Positions 17,761-26,039 of a stretch of DNA of 45,841 bases are shown in pieces. The notes beneath the pieces were generated by a model. That model ran no database searches. It was not told where the DNA came from and saw only the letters and a list, made by a program, of their open reading frames with translations. Both the position numbers and the translations under genes were made by a program. The stretch's first letter is position 1, and each line of letters starts with the position of its first letter. The DNA lies in assembly GCA_020352515.1 (NCBI GenBank), contig CP070678.1, positions 5,681,031 through 5,726,871 on the forward strand, read 5' to 3'. Source of the stretch: Phycisphaerales bacterium. GTDB lineage: Bacteria > Planctomycetota > Phycisphaerae > Sedimentisphaerales > Anaerobacaceae.

Positions 17761-18507
17761 TTACGGCTTTGTGAACCAGAACATTCCGCAAGCATACCGG
17801 GAATCGCCGAGAGTATCGACGTCGATATCCTCCATGAATCTCTTGTGGTCGTCGGCGCCGGAGAATTCGACCAGGCTGAGTGTGCTGAAGTAGTCGATTA
17901 TCTGTTTTGGCGAATGAATTCTATGTGCGTTGAAACAGAGCCTCTGCTTGCCCACAGGTAACGAGAAGAAGAGATTCCCGCCCGGCGCGAGGCACCTGGT
18001 AAGTTCGGCAGCCGCTTTCCTGGTTCCCAGCGGATCCAGCGGGTCCCCGTATCGGCCGAGGCCGATGTGCTCGGCCACATGAAGACAGGAGACGGATTCG
18101 AGTGAGCCATCGCCATAGGGCATGTCGAGTATGCTGGCCTGCTTGACTTCAAGGTTCTCGATACAGCAAGCATCGAGGGGGCGGATATCCACAAAATGGA
18201 CGTTGGTGATGGCGGTCAGGAGCGCGACGAAATTGACATCGGAGCCGACGTCGACGTGCAGCTCGGGGGCAAGAGAGCGTATTCTCTTGAATGCCCAGAG
18301 GGCCTGATAGAAGTAGTGGGCGTCTATGCCGGAGGTAAGTCTTTTGTCGAACAGGCACGGGTAGGTATCGACAAGCCTGATCGGCTCGGCGCCTTTCATC
18401 TTGCTGTATTTGTACAAATCCCGTACGTACGAGGGGTATTTGGCCAGAGCTGAGAGGACCTTGCTTCGCACCAGCGGTCTCTTCCATCTGCTGTAGAATT
18501 TCGACAT
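17761..18507 (-). CDS. DUF268 family methyltransferase-like protein
   Basis: This is a 248-residue protein with a class I methyltransferase-like fold. LHVDVGSDVNFVALL and VHFVDIRPLD correspond to the SAM-binding loop and acidic strand. SVSCLHVAEHIGLGRYGDPLDPLGTRKAAAELTRCLAPGG-type sequence is highly characteristic of DUF268, and SLPVGKQRLCFNAHRI follows. The activity of the family is not established to my knowledge, but in polysaccharide loci a sugar O-methyltransferase is likely. The ATG at 18507 is preceded by GAGGG and lies 13 bases after the upstream stop. An in-frame ATG at 18618 would overlap the upstream gene and add 37 unlike residues. Confidence 0.75.
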   Translation of the reverse strand: MSKFYSRWKRPLVRSKVLSALAKYPSYVRDLYKYSKMKGAEPIRLVDTYPCLFDKRLTSGIDAHYFYQALWAFKRIRSLAPELHVDVGSDVNFVALLTAITNVHFVDIRPLDACCIENLEVKQASILDMPYGDGSLESVSCLHVAEHIGLGRYGDPLDPLGTRKAAAELTRCLAPGGNLFFSLPVGKQRLCFNAHRIHSPKQIIDYFSTLSLVEFSGADDHKRFMEDIDVDTLGDSRYACGMFWFTKP

Positions 18508-18520
18508 TGCGCTTCGGCCC

Positions 18521-19465
18521 TCAAGAACTTTCGGTTGCCTGTCCCCTGACGAGCCTGAAGGACTCTTTGCCACAGTGTGGCCTGCGGGGCTTGTTGGCGG
18601 CAATGTAATCGATATCAAGCCGATAGCCCTGTCGGTACTTCTCGTTCAGCGCCTCGACCGCGTGCTCTGTGGTTCCGTCCGGTTCGCTTCTGGTCGAGGT
18701 ATTGACGACATTTATCTGCATGGCGCTGCAGCATTGCTTTTGAAAGTACAGATAGCCCGGGACTTCGGCTGCGTGCGCGCGGCACCAACGGCAGTTCCAG
18801 GATTCGAAGGTGTTGGGGTCAAAGAAATACCCGAATGCCTTGAGCAGGCGTCTGGTCGACGTGACCTTGGCCAGGGCCCTGACCAGTGGCGAGGCGGGCA
18901 GGAACAGTCTTCGGGCCAGCGGATTTGCGCACATTGTGCTCGCGACAACGCGTCTGACAAGCGCGGTCGGATAGGCGGTCGCACAGAGCTCGAACGGGTA
19001 TTGAGTCGTTTTCGTTCGTGCGAGGCTCCAGTTGATGCGGAAGAGGTGCCGGCCGGCAATAGTGACTTCCTCGACGTTGTCGCCGCCTTTGGCTACGAAT
19101 TCCCTGCCGAGCCTGAGTGAGAAGCCGAAGGCATCGTCGGGATGGTCGGCGAGCGCACCTTCGATTAGGTCAAAATCCACGGAATCGAAGACGACGACAT
19201 CGTCGATGCCAAACAACAGGTGCTTCGTGTGGATTCCATTGAGGATTTTTATTAAATCCGAGTGAAACTCGGCCTCCCTGACTACAACACAATCCGGAAA
19301 CAGACGGAAGACAGCGTTGTACTCCTCGGAAAACAGCTCCTCTTTATACAGAATGTACGTTTCGAAGAGTCGAGAAGGGAAGTACCGGTGCAGACTCCCC
19401 AGGTAGGCATGAAGCTGGAGCGGCCGGTTCCTGGTAAACACGATGTTGCTTATCTTCTTATCCAT
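18521..19465 (-). CDS. Putative glycosyltransferase (GT-A like)
   Basis: The protein is 314 residues. It begins MDKKISNIVFTRNRPLQLHAYLG, like a GT-A acceptor of the family 2 type, and has KHLLFGIDDVVVFD about 90 residues in, where the IDD would be the DxD metal site. FELCATAYPTALVRRV also resembles GT-A proteins. The ATG at 19465 is chosen because the extension to 19531 runs through the carbamoyltransferase remnant. It lies in the polysaccharide locus between two recognisable sugar genes, which supports the role. The family assignment is less secure than for the other transferases. Confidence 0.6.
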   Translation of the reverse strand: MDKKISNIVFTRNRPLQLHAYLGSLHRYFPSRLFETYILYKEELFSEEYNAVFRLFPDCVVVREAEFHSDLIKILNGIHTKHLLFGIDDVVVFDSVDFDLIEGALADHPDDAFGFSLRLGREFVAKGGDNVEEVTIAGRHLFRINWSLARTKTTQYPFELCATAYPTALVRRVVASTMCANPLARRLFLPASPLVRALAKVTSTRRLLKAFGYFFDPNTFESWNCRWCRAHAAEVPGYLYFQKQCCSAMQINVVNTSTRSEPDGTTEHAVEALNEKYRQGYRLDIDYIAANKPRRPHCGKESFRLVRGQATESS

Positions 19466-19487
19466 TTTTCGGCGTCCTGTCGAATCC

Positions 19488-19568
19488 TCAGCAAGGGTAA
19501 GGTCGGCGGCTTCGCACAAGGCAGGCGGCACTGTCGTGATAAAATGCAGAAATCGCCAGCATATTCAT
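19488..19568 (-). pseudogene. 5' remnant of a second O-carbamoyltransferase
   Basis: The minus strand encodes MNMLAISAFYHDSAACLV and then eight unrelated residues and a TGA. The first 18 residues match the intact carbamoyltransferase (MNILGISAFYHDSAACLV) at 16 positions. At DNA level the two 5' ends share a long near-identical stretch (around 19518-19550 and 17580-17612). The rest of the 600-codon gene is absent, and the next gene starts 22 bases further on. This looks like the leftover of a duplication, or of replacement of one glycan module by another. A short translated peptide is possible but unlikely to act as an enzyme. Confidence 0.65.
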
Positions 19569-19798
19569 ACAGGCTCTACCAGAAGACCCGGGTTTGCCGA
19601 GGGCGTCATTGACACGCGCAGACGTCCGAGCTCATGCAAACAGGACCTGATCATAGCATCTTCTCAGGAAAAGTCCAGACAGACGATGTCACGGATGCGA
19701 TTGTCGTTCTGGGGCGGTTTGGCGCTTGTTCTTGAACTACGGACAGCCGGGGCTTTTGCCGCCGGGGGCAATATGCTGCTTATAATCTTCCGCTGGCC

Positions 19799-20617
19799 CT
19801 ATCGGTCCAGCGAATTGTCTGCGAGCAGGCCAAGCGCCGGCTCGGAAAAGAGCGCTCTTGCAACGAGTCTGTGATATTTCCTTATCGTTCTCTTTCGCAG
19901 GTTGAATTCGCGCGAATTGACGGCCTGGGTGGCGTGCGCGATGTGTATGATATATCGACCCATGTGCCAAGGGTGCAGCTCTACGGTTCTGTAGCCGCGG
20001 TCGACCAGCTCAAAATAGAGCTTCTTGCCGCCGGTCAGGCCGGACTCCCTGCCCATTAGAAAGGAGAGGGCCTCTTTGCGGAGTATGTCGGTCCGATACA
20101 GCGAGCATATCGTTCTGTTATAGTATCGAAATTCGCCGACGGGGTCGGGCTTTCGAAGGATCTTTCTCTTGAACGTTCGAAGGTCGGTCGCCTTTTTCAG
20201 CAGGGCCCGCCATTTGGGGTCCAATTCGATCTTGCCCGAGCCGACACAGGCCACCTGGCGGTCTTTGCCGAAGCAGCCGACCAGATGGTTGAGCCAATTG
20301 TCTTTTATGGCATAGGCATCCGAGTGGAGCGATACAAAGAACTCAGTATTGCAGCTCTCGAGGCCGAGGTCGAGGCCTGCGGCGTGGGCATAGCCTCCGC
20401 CCGGCTCACCGGCCTTCGCACGGCGCTCGATCAACCGAATCCAGGTCAGTGACTTCAGGTAATCAAGGGAGGCGTCCTGTGAATCGTTGTCGATCACAAT
20501 GACCTCGTGGGGATAGGTCGTGAACCGGCGTATGCTGCGCAGGCAAAGGCGGGTCAAGTCCAATGTTTTATAATTGACCACACAGATTGTTGCCTTGCCG
20601 TCAGCGAGATTTGACAT
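19799..20617 (-). CDS. Glycosyltransferase family 2
   Basis: This is a 272-residue GT-A protein related to rhamnosyltransferases. ATICVVNYKTLDLTRLCLRS starts the fold, VIVIDNDSQDAS follows, and FFVSLHSDAYA supplies the metal-binding acids in the form HSD. The ATG at 20617 leaves 22 bases after the rfbB stop; a longer frame to 20683 would overlap rfbB and is not family-like. Being next to the dTDP-rhamnose genes it may add rhamnose, but this is an inference from context only. Confidence 0.8.
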   Translation of the reverse strand: MSNLADGKATICVVNYKTLDLTRLCLRSIRRFTTYPHEVIVIDNDSQDASLDYLKSLTWIRLIERRAKAGEPGGGYAHAAGLDLGLESCNTEFFVSLHSDAYAIKDNWLNHLVGCFGKDRQVACVGSGKIELDPKWRALLKKATDLRTFKRKILRKPDPVGEFRYYNRTICSLYRTDILRKEALSFLMGRESGLTGGKKLYFELVDRGYRTVELHPWHMGRYIIHIAHATQAVNSREFNLRKRTIRKYHRLVARALFSEPALGLLADNSLDR

Positions 20618-20639
20618 TTGTCCCCAAGTTCTCCGCCCC

Positions 20640-21653
20640 TCAGCGACTCCCGTACATCGTCTGATAGTACCTCTTGTAATCACCCGAAACGACGTCCGTA
20701 AGCCAGTCGTGATTCTCGATATACCAGTCGATTGTCTTGTTGATGCCCTGCTCGAAGCTCACCGAGGGTTTCCAGCCAAGCTCGTTGATTATTCTGCTTG
20801 CGTCGATGGCGTACCTCCGGTCATGTCCGGGTCTGTCGGTGACGTGTTTTATCAGCGATTTCGATTTGTCCAGACGACTGAGTATCAATTCGACAACCTC
20901 GAGATTCGCCTTCTCGTTGCAGCCCCCGATATTATATACCCGGCCCGGAGGGGCCTGGTGGAGGACGCTCCAGACGGCGGTGCAATGGTCGTAAACGTAG
21001 AGCCAATCGCGTACGTACAGGCCGTCACCGTAAACCGGGAGAGCCTTGTCATTAAGGGCGTTGTTGATCATAAGGGGGATCAGTTTTTCCGGGAACTGAT
21101 AGGGGCCGTAGTTGTTTGAGCATCTGGTAATGTTGTACCTCACACCCCAGGTATGGCCGTAGGCCTTTACGAGATGGTCGGCGGCGGCCTTGCTTGCCGA
21201 GTAGGGAGAGTTCGGGCTGAGCGGCGTTTGCTCGGTGAACATGCCCTCGTCGCCAAGCGCGCCATAGACCTCGTCCGTAGATATCTGGATGAATCGCTCC
21301 AGCTTCTTCTCCCGGGCCGCTTCGAGCAGCGTGAGAGTGCCTATGACGTTGGTCTCGACAAAGATTTTCGGCCCGGTGATGGAGCGGTCCACGTGTGTCT
21401 CGGCGGCGAAGTTAATGATGGCGTCTATCCGGTCTTCGTCGATGAGCCGGGCCAACAGGTCGCCGTCACAGATGTCGCCTTTTACGAACTTGTGATTGGG
21501 ATGATCGAGAAAGCCACGAAGGTTTTCGAGATTGCCGGCATAGGTCAGCTTGTCGAGGTTGACAACGACACATTCGGGATGCTCGGCAAGCACCATACGG
21601 ACGAAATTGCTTCCTATAAATCCCGCACCGCCTGTTACAAGGATTTTTCTCAT
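20640..21653 (-). CDS. rfbB: dTDP-glucose 4,6-dehydratase
   Basis: RfbB (RmlB) converts dTDP-glucose to dTDP-4-keto-6-deoxyglucose with bound NAD. The 337-residue protein begins MRKILVTGGAGFIGSNFVR, the NAD loop. STDEVYG and YSASKAAADHLV carry the catalytic Thr and Asp-Glu region and the Tyr/Lys pair, and TRCSNNYGPYQFPEKLIPL is diagnostic for this dehydratase. The ATG overlaps the rfbD stop as ATGA (21650-21653), with GAGG 5 bases upstream, showing translational coupling. It is the fourth gene of the rml operon. Confidence 0.96.
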   Translation of the reverse strand: MRKILVTGGAGFIGSNFVRMVLAEHPECVVVNLDKLTYAGNLENLRGFLDHPNHKFVKGDICDGDLLARLIDEDRIDAIINFAAETHVDRSITGPKIFVETNVIGTLTLLEAAREKKLERFIQISTDEVYGALGDEGMFTEQTPLSPNSPYSASKAAADHLVKAYGHTWGVRYNITRCSNNYGPYQFPEKLIPLMINNALNDKALPVYGDGLYVRDWLYVYDHCTAVWSVLHQAPPGRVYNIGGCNEKANLEVVELILSRLDKSKSLIKHVTDRPGHDRRYAIDASRIINELGWKPSVSFEQGINKTIDWYIENHDWLTDVVSGDYKRYYQTMYGSR

Positions 21654-22492
21654 AACTGCCTCAAGAACTCTTCCATTGGTATCCGCCACGGTTTAATCGG
21701 CCCGCCGAGCAAAGGTTCTATCTTCCTGCAATTGAAGCGGCTGTTCAGCGGGCGGGCGGCAGGGCTGTCATAATCGCTGGTCCTGCAGCGGGAAAGCCTG
21801 ACGTCCAGGGCAAGTTTCTGCACGATAAAGCGGGCCACATCGAAGCGGCTCACGTAGCCGGCATTTGCAAAATGGTAGAGGCCCTCCGGCTTTTTCTCCA
21901 GCAGCTCGCAGACAGCGTTCGCCACTTCGGTAGTGGCCGTCGGAGCGCCGACCTGGTCGTCCACCACGGTGAGCATCTTATCGGTTTTGGCCCGGCTAAC
22001 GAGCTTGGTAACGAAATTGTTGCCGGCCGTGCCGTATGTCCACTCGACGCGCATTATGCAGCCTCTGCAACCGGTCTGCCGTAGCAGCTTCTCTCCCGCC
22101 AGCTTTGTCCTTCCGTATTCACTTATCGGGTTGGGCGCGTCGGTCTCGAGATATGGTCTGTCCATCCTGCCGTCGAAGACAAAATCAGTACTGACGTGCA
22201 GGACCCAGGCCCCCGCCTGCTTTGCAAAGGAGCCCAGCCGCCCTACCGCTTCGGCATTGACCCGGTAGGCCAGCTCGCTCTCGGTTTCAGCCCCGTCGAC
22301 ATTTGTGTAGGCGGCGCAGTTGACGATGATCTGCGCGTCAGCGACGGCCTGCTTTACCTGCTGAGCGTTGGTAATATCGAATTCCGGCAGATCGTAAGGC
22401 CTGACCCTATAACCACGCCGGGCGCACGTTTTCGCCAGGTCGGATCCGAGCATCCCTCTGCCCCCAAGAATTGCCACGACGTTCTCAGCCAT
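21650..22492 (-). CDS. rfbD: dTDP-4-dehydrorhamnose reductase
   Basis: RfbD (RmlD) makes the final NAD(P)H-dependent reduction to dTDP-L-rhamnose. The 280-residue protein has VVAILGGRGMLGSDLAK at the N terminus, VNCAAYTNVDGAE, VSTDFVFDG and a YGRTKLAGE active-site Tyr/Lys. In most members the dinucleotide loop reads GxxGQLG; here it is GGRGMLG, a common variant. The ATG at 22492 overlaps the rfbC stop by 8 bases. Confidence 0.93.
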   Translation of the reverse strand: MAENVVAILGGRGMLGSDLAKTCARRGYRVRPYDLPEFDITNAQQVKQAVADAQIIVNCAAYTNVDGAETESELAYRVNAEAVGRLGSFAKQAGAWVLHVSTDFVFDGRMDRPYLETDAPNPISEYGRTKLAGEKLLRQTGCRGCIMRVEWTYGTAGNNFVTKLVSRAKTDKMLTVVDDQVGAPTATTEVANAVCELLEKKPEGLYHFANAGYVSRFDVARFIVQKLALDVRLSRCRTSDYDSPAARPLNSRFNCRKIEPLLGGPIKPWRIPMEEFLRQL

Positions 22493-23012
22493 CCTTGCGT
22501 GTCCAGTCATAGGGAATGCGGTTGTCGTGCGGGTGTGTTCGGAACTCATCCGGCTCGGAGTAATTATACATCTCCGAAACGATATTGACGATGTAGGCCT
22601 CGCTTTCGCCCACGCACATCCAGCCGTGCTGGACCCCGGGCGGTATCCGCAACAGGCCCGGACAATGCTCGCCGAGGTAAATCTCGTTTACGGTGCCGCG
22701 GGTGGCCGAGCCCTCTCGCTCGTCACACAGGGCCACCTTGAGCGTTCCCTTGATTACGTAGAAGTGGTCGGTTTGCTTTTTGTGGTAATGCCAGGCTTTG
22801 ACCACCCCGGGATATGTGGTGGTGAAGTAGACCTGGCCGAACTTCTCGAACCAGGGGTCGTCTGCCCTCATAATCTCGCCCAGCCTGCCCCGTTCATCCG
22901 GAATGACCTTTGCTCGGCGGGCGGCGACGCCTTCGATAAGCCGGCCTGAGCTTCGCACAATCAGACCTTCATCGACGAAAACCGCTTTCAGTGGCGCTAT
23001 CTCCTTTGTCAT
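22485..23012 (-). CDS. rfbC: dTDP-4-dehydrorhamnose 3,5-epimerase family protein
   Basis: RmlC epimerises C3 and C5 of the keto-sugar before reduction. This 175-residue cupin has RLGEIMRADDPWF, an AWHYHKKQTDHFYVIKG core, IPPGVQHGW and a C-terminal RIPYDW, which fit the RmlC fold. The usual LRGLHYQ around the catalytic His is replaced by KAWHYH, so this is a divergent branch. Its place between rfbA and rfbD, with ATGA overlap to rfbA and 8-base overlap to rfbD, strongly supports the role. Confidence 0.82.
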   Translation of the reverse strand: MTKEIAPLKAVFVDEGLIVRSSGRLIEGVAARRAKVIPDERGRLGEIMRADDPWFEKFGQVYFTTTYPGVVKAWHYHKKQTDHFYVIKGTLKVALCDEREGSATRGTVNEIYLGEHCPGLLRIPPGVQHGWMCVGESEAYIVNIVSEMYNYSEPDEFRTHPHDNRIPYDWTRKDG

Positions 23013-23734
23013 AGGGGGGGCTCCTTCACTATCAATTCGTTGGCCCTTTTGAGCGATTCAAAGGTGCCCGCGTCGGTCCACCAGCCTTCGAGGATGTCGT
23101 AAGTGAGTTGGCCCTTGTCGATATAGGCCTGATTGACATGGGTAATTTCAAACTCGCCGCGAGCGGACGGCTTTAGTGTCCTTATGATGTCGAAAACGGC
23201 GCCATCGTAGAAGTATATGCCGGTGACCGCATAGTCCGACTTCGGCTCAGATGGCTTTTCTTCGATCTTAAGCACCCTGCCGTCGGCCAGCTCGGGCACG
23301 CCGAAACGCTCGGGGTCAGGCACCTTTTTGAGCAGGATTTTTGCGCCGGCCCCCTGTGAGATGAAGGTCTCGGCGTATGCCTTCAGGTTCGCCCGAAAGA
23401 TATTGTCGCCGAGAATAACCGTAAGCAGGCCGCCGGTCGCGAAGTTCTCGGCCAGCGCGAGGGCCTGTGCGATGCCGCCGGCTTCGTCCTGGACCTTGTA
23501 TGTGAACCGGCATCCGAAGTCCTTCCCGGAGCCCAAAAGGCTGACGACGTCACCCATGTGCTCGACGCCGGTGACGATCAGGATTTCCTCGATCCCGGCG
23601 TCCGTGAGCTTCTCGATGGGGTAGTAGATCATCGGCTTTTGCCCGATGGGCAGCAAGTGCTTATTGGTAACCTTGGTCAGCGGCATCAGCCTCGATCCCG
23701 TGCCTCCTGCAAGGACCACACCTCTCAAATCCAT
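23009..23734 (-). CDS. rfbA: Glucose-1-phosphate thymidylyltransferase (short form)
   Basis: RmlA makes dTDP-glucose from glucose-1-phosphate and dTTP, the first step to dTDP-rhamnose. GVVLAGGTGSRLMPLTKVTNKHLLPIG is the nucleotide loop with the Arg and Lys of the family, and ILGDNIFRANL and EKPSEPKSDYAVTGIYFYD are further signatures. At 241 residues it lacks the roughly 50-residue C-terminal part that forms the allosteric site of the common tetrameric enzyme. GGAGG lies 5 bases before the ATG and a near-consensus promoter lies just upstream, so this is the first gene of the rml operon. Confidence 0.93.
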   Translation of the reverse strand: MDLRGVVLAGGTGSRLMPLTKVTNKHLLPIGQKPMIYYPIEKLTDAGIEEILIVTGVEHMGDVVSLLGSGKDFGCRFTYKVQDEAGGIAQALALAENFATGGLLTVILGDNIFRANLKAYAETFISQGAGAKILLKKVPDPERFGVPELADGRVLKIEEKPSEPKSDYAVTGIYFYDGAVFDIIRTLKPSARGEFEITHVNQAYIDKGQLTYDILEGWWTDAGTFESLKRANELIVKEPPL

Positions 23735-23766
23735 TTCTGCCTCCTTATGAATCAGTGAATTCAGGG

Positions 23767-23795
23767 ATTCTATGCAAGAGAGTCTGCGGTGTCAA
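23767..23795 (-). promoter_or_regulatory. Near-consensus promoter of the rml operon
   Basis: Read on the minus strand, perfect TTGACA (23790-23795) and TAGAAT (23767-23772, 5 of 6) are exactly 17 bases apart. The start would be near 23760, giving a leader of about 25 bases. It probably drives rfbACDB and the glycosyltransferase downstream. Confidence 0.7.
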
Positions 23796-23913
23796 GCATA
23801 GCCTCCATCATAACCAACGAGACGGCCGATACCGCCTTTTAGCCTACGGGTACCATCGGCTTTCCGCGGTGGCGCCTTGCGGATTTCCTGCAAAACAGAT
23901 TGGATTCCGGCCT

Positions 23914-24693
23914 TCAGGGCATCGCTCTTGTTGCCCCGGTTGTGAATCCACCATCGACGAGGATTATCTGCCCGGTGATGTACTCGGAGGCGTCTGAGGC
24001 GAGGAAAACCACCGTTCCGTCCAGGTCGTGGGGCTGGCCCGGCCGTTTCAGAGGGATGCGGTCGGTGATGTAGTCAAGCCACTGTTTGTTTTCGTAGAGC
24101 ACCGCGTTTTGGGCGGTCTTGAACCAGCCGGGCGCCAGAACGTTCACTGTGATTCCGTACTTGCCCCACTCGGCTGCGAGGCTCCGGGTAACCGCCAGGA
24201 CACCGCCCCTACTGGCAGTGTAGGGAGCGATGCCCTCCATGCCGAACAGGCAGGTGCAGGAGCCGACGTTGATTATCCGGCCGTAGTTCCTCTTGATCAT
24301 CTCCCGGCCAACGGCCTGGGCACAGAAGAAGGCGCCCCTAAGATTCGTTTGCAGGACCGTATCCCAGTCCTCCCATGTGAATTCGGAACTCGGGTTGCGG
24401 ATATTCAGGCCGGCGTTGTTGACGAGAATGTCGATCCGGCCGTATTCGTTCACGGCCGAGCGGACCATGTTCTCGATATCGTCCTGCGAGCGCACATCCA
24501 ACTGCACGGGCAGCGCCTTTCGGCCGAGTGACTCAATTTCACGCCGGAACTCATCCAGACGCGACAAATCACGGCTGGTTATGACCAGGTCTGCCCCCGC
24601 TTTTGCCAGCGCCCTGCCGAAGTACTGGCCCAGGCCGCGACTGGCCCCGGTTACAATCGCCACCCTCTGTGAGAGGTCGAATAAATCCTGCAT
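23914..24693 (-). CDS. SDR family oxidoreductase, Lys-to-Arg in the active site
   Basis: This is a 259-residue short-chain dehydrogenase resembling gluconate 5-dehydrogenases. VAIVTGASRGLGQYFGRAL is the cofactor loop and ILVNNAGLN follows. The catalytic Ser lies in NVGSCTCLFG. The active-site motif, normally Tyr-x-x-x-Lys, reads YTASRGG here; the codon is AGG. ITGQIILVDGGFTTG ends the fold. The ATG at 24693 is chosen because GAGG lies 8 bases upstream, leaving 5 bases after the dehydrogenase stop. It is paired with a zinc dehydrogenase, suggesting sugar or sugar-acid oxidation. The Arg may lower or change the activity. Confidence 0.85.
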   Translation of the reverse strand: MQDLFDLSQRVAIVTGASRGLGQYFGRALAKAGADLVITSRDLSRLDEFRREIESLGRKALPVQLDVRSQDDIENMVRSAVNEYGRIDILVNNAGLNIRNPSSEFTWEDWDTVLQTNLRGAFFCAQAVGREMIKRNYGRIINVGSCTCLFGMEGIAPYTASRGGVLAVTRSLAAEWGKYGITVNVLAPGWFKTAQNAVLYENKQWLDYITDRIPLKRPGQPHDLDGTVVFLASDASEYITGQIILVDGGFTTGATRAMP

Positions 24694-24698
24694 GTTGA

Positions 24699-25742
24699 CT
24701 ACCTCAAATCCCAAGGTTCCAGAACAATTTTCAACAGATTCTCCCGCCCTTCGAGAAGCCGCTCGAAGGCGCGGGGGCCGTCGCTGAGCGGAAGAACGTC
24801 GCTGATAAGCGGCTCGACGTCAATTTTGCCCGAGGCTATCAGACCCACGCAATCGCGAAATTCGCCCGAGCTGGCGTAGGACCCCGTAAAAGTAAGCTCC
24901 CGCGCCACCAGCTCCTGCAGATCGAATTGCGCGGCGCTCTCAAGATTACCGACTGCAACAACATAGCCGCCCGTCTTCGTGATTGAAACGGCGTGGCCGA
25001 AGGTCTTTGCGTAGCCCACGGCCTCAAAAGTCACGTCCGCCCCCCTGCCGTCCGTTTGGCCGAGGATCGTCTCTTTGAGGTTCGACTTATCCGGATTGAC
25101 CCGCTCGTGCGCGCCGAGCTTTCCGGCGATTTCCAGCCTGAACTCATTAACATCACAGGCGATAACCTTTGAGGCCCCCCGCAAGGCGGCGCCCTGCATG
25201 ATAAAGAGACCTATCGTCCCGGCGCCTATCACGACTACCGTCTTTCCGGCTGATATAGGGGCCCTGCCGGCGGCGTGCACACCTATCGACACCGGTTCGA
25301 GCAGAGCGGCCTGCACAAAAGACATGGTTTCCGGGATTCTCTCGACTATCCACCAGGGCACGGCGACGTACTCGGCGAAGGCGCCGTGGCGCTTGAAATC
25401 GGGTGTTGAGACGCCGAGCACCTGCCTAGTCCGGCAGCGGTTAAATCGGCCGCTCCGGCAGGGCTCGCACTTGTTGCAATATACGGTCGAGTCGAAGCAG
25501 ACCCGGTCCCCTCGAGCGTATTCGGTGACGTTCCGGCCCGTATCCTCGACAATCCCTGCGGCCTCATGGCCCATGATAAGCGGAGGGATTCTCCTGCCGG
25601 TCTTACCCGTTGAGCCGTGAACGTCCGAGCCGCAGATGCCGCAGGCCCTAACTCGAATCAGCACGTCGTCGTCTCCAACTTTCGGGTCCGGGACGTCTGA
25701 ATACTCAAAGGTGTATGGTTTCCTATAGACCAGAGCCTTCAA
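24699..25742 (-). CDS. Zinc-dependent alcohol/polyol dehydrogenase
   Basis: This is a 347-residue medium-chain dehydrogenase of the sorbitol/threonine dehydrogenase group. CGICGSDVHG and MGHEAAGIVEDTG carry the catalytic zinc ligands, YCNKCEPCRSGRFNRC the four structural zinc cysteines, and VVVIGAGTIGLFIMQGA the NAD loop. Translation begins at a TTG (25742): MKALVYRKP is the conserved N terminus and GGAGA lies 6 bases upstream. It is the first gene of a minus-strand pair with the SDR and faces away from the mannosidase operon. A substrate such as a hexitol or a sugar-derived alcohol is inferred. Confidence 0.88.
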   Translation of the reverse strand: MKALVYRKPYTFEYSDVPDPKVGDDDVLIRVRACGICGSDVHGSTGKTGRRIPPLIMGHEAAGIVEDTGRNVTEYARGDRVCFDSTVYCNKCEPCRSGRFNRCRTRQVLGVSTPDFKRHGAFAEYVAVPWWIVERIPETMSFVQAALLEPVSIGVHAAGRAPISAGKTVVVIGAGTIGLFIMQGAALRGASKVIACDVNEFRLEIAGKLGAHERVNPDKSNLKETILGQTDGRGADVTFEAVGYAKTFGHAVSITKTGGYVVAVGNLESAAQFDLQELVARELTFTGSYASSGEFRDCVGLIASGKIDVEPLISDVLPLSDGPRAFERLLEGRENLLKIVLEPWDLR

Positions 25743-25814
25743 TTCTTATCTCCGTAGCGTACAGGCATCGAGTTTGAGACCAGAGCCGGCCTGGGTCAGA
25801 GACCCGGCAGACAC

Positions 25815-25836
25815 ACAATCCGCACGGGATTGTATA
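25815..25836 (-). promoter_or_regulatory. Inverted repeat overlapping a -10 box between divergent operons
   Basis: ACAATCC (25815-25821) and GGATTGT (25827-25833) are perfect 7-base arms around GCACG. On the minus strand the right arm overlaps TATACA (25831-25836), a good -10 box for the dehydrogenase gene, with no good -35 box. The rest of the 297-base gap holds the plus-strand promoter at 25921-25950. The repeat could be the site of a regulator controlling sugar use. Confidence 0.4.
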
Positions 25837-25920
25837 GACCCCTTTGTCCGATGTCCATAAATTATGCTGACGTCGCGTCCCGCTCTACGTCGCCCGGGTT
25901 GGAGAATACTCGAAAACGGG

Positions 25921-25950
25921 TTGGAATCAGCGGCGTGTTTGCGGTATCAT
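25921..25950 (+). promoter_or_regulatory. Possible promoter of the GH38 operon
   Basis: TTGGAA at 25921-25926 and TATCAT at 25945-25950 are separated by 18 bases, about 90 bases before the mannosidase ATG. The sequence from the -10 box on, TATCATCACACGG, recurs almost exactly before the GH123 gene. Confidence 0.4.
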
Positions 25951-26039
25951 CACACGGCCCGGTGACCCGGCAGGGTGCCAGTGAAGCGCCTGGGGCGAAT
26001 CCGGTTCGTATTTTTTTGACGCAGCAAGGAGTAAACGTG

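Noticed and set aside
25950..26035. Cobalamin-type riboswitch before the GH38 gene, suggested by GTGCCAGTG and a GC-rich leader
   Set aside because: The leader is too short and the conserved B12-box sequence is absent.
25830..26039. 70-codon N-terminal extension of the GH38 protein
   Set aside because: It contains the promoter candidate. The ATG at 26040 has AAGGAG and begins a clean signal peptide.
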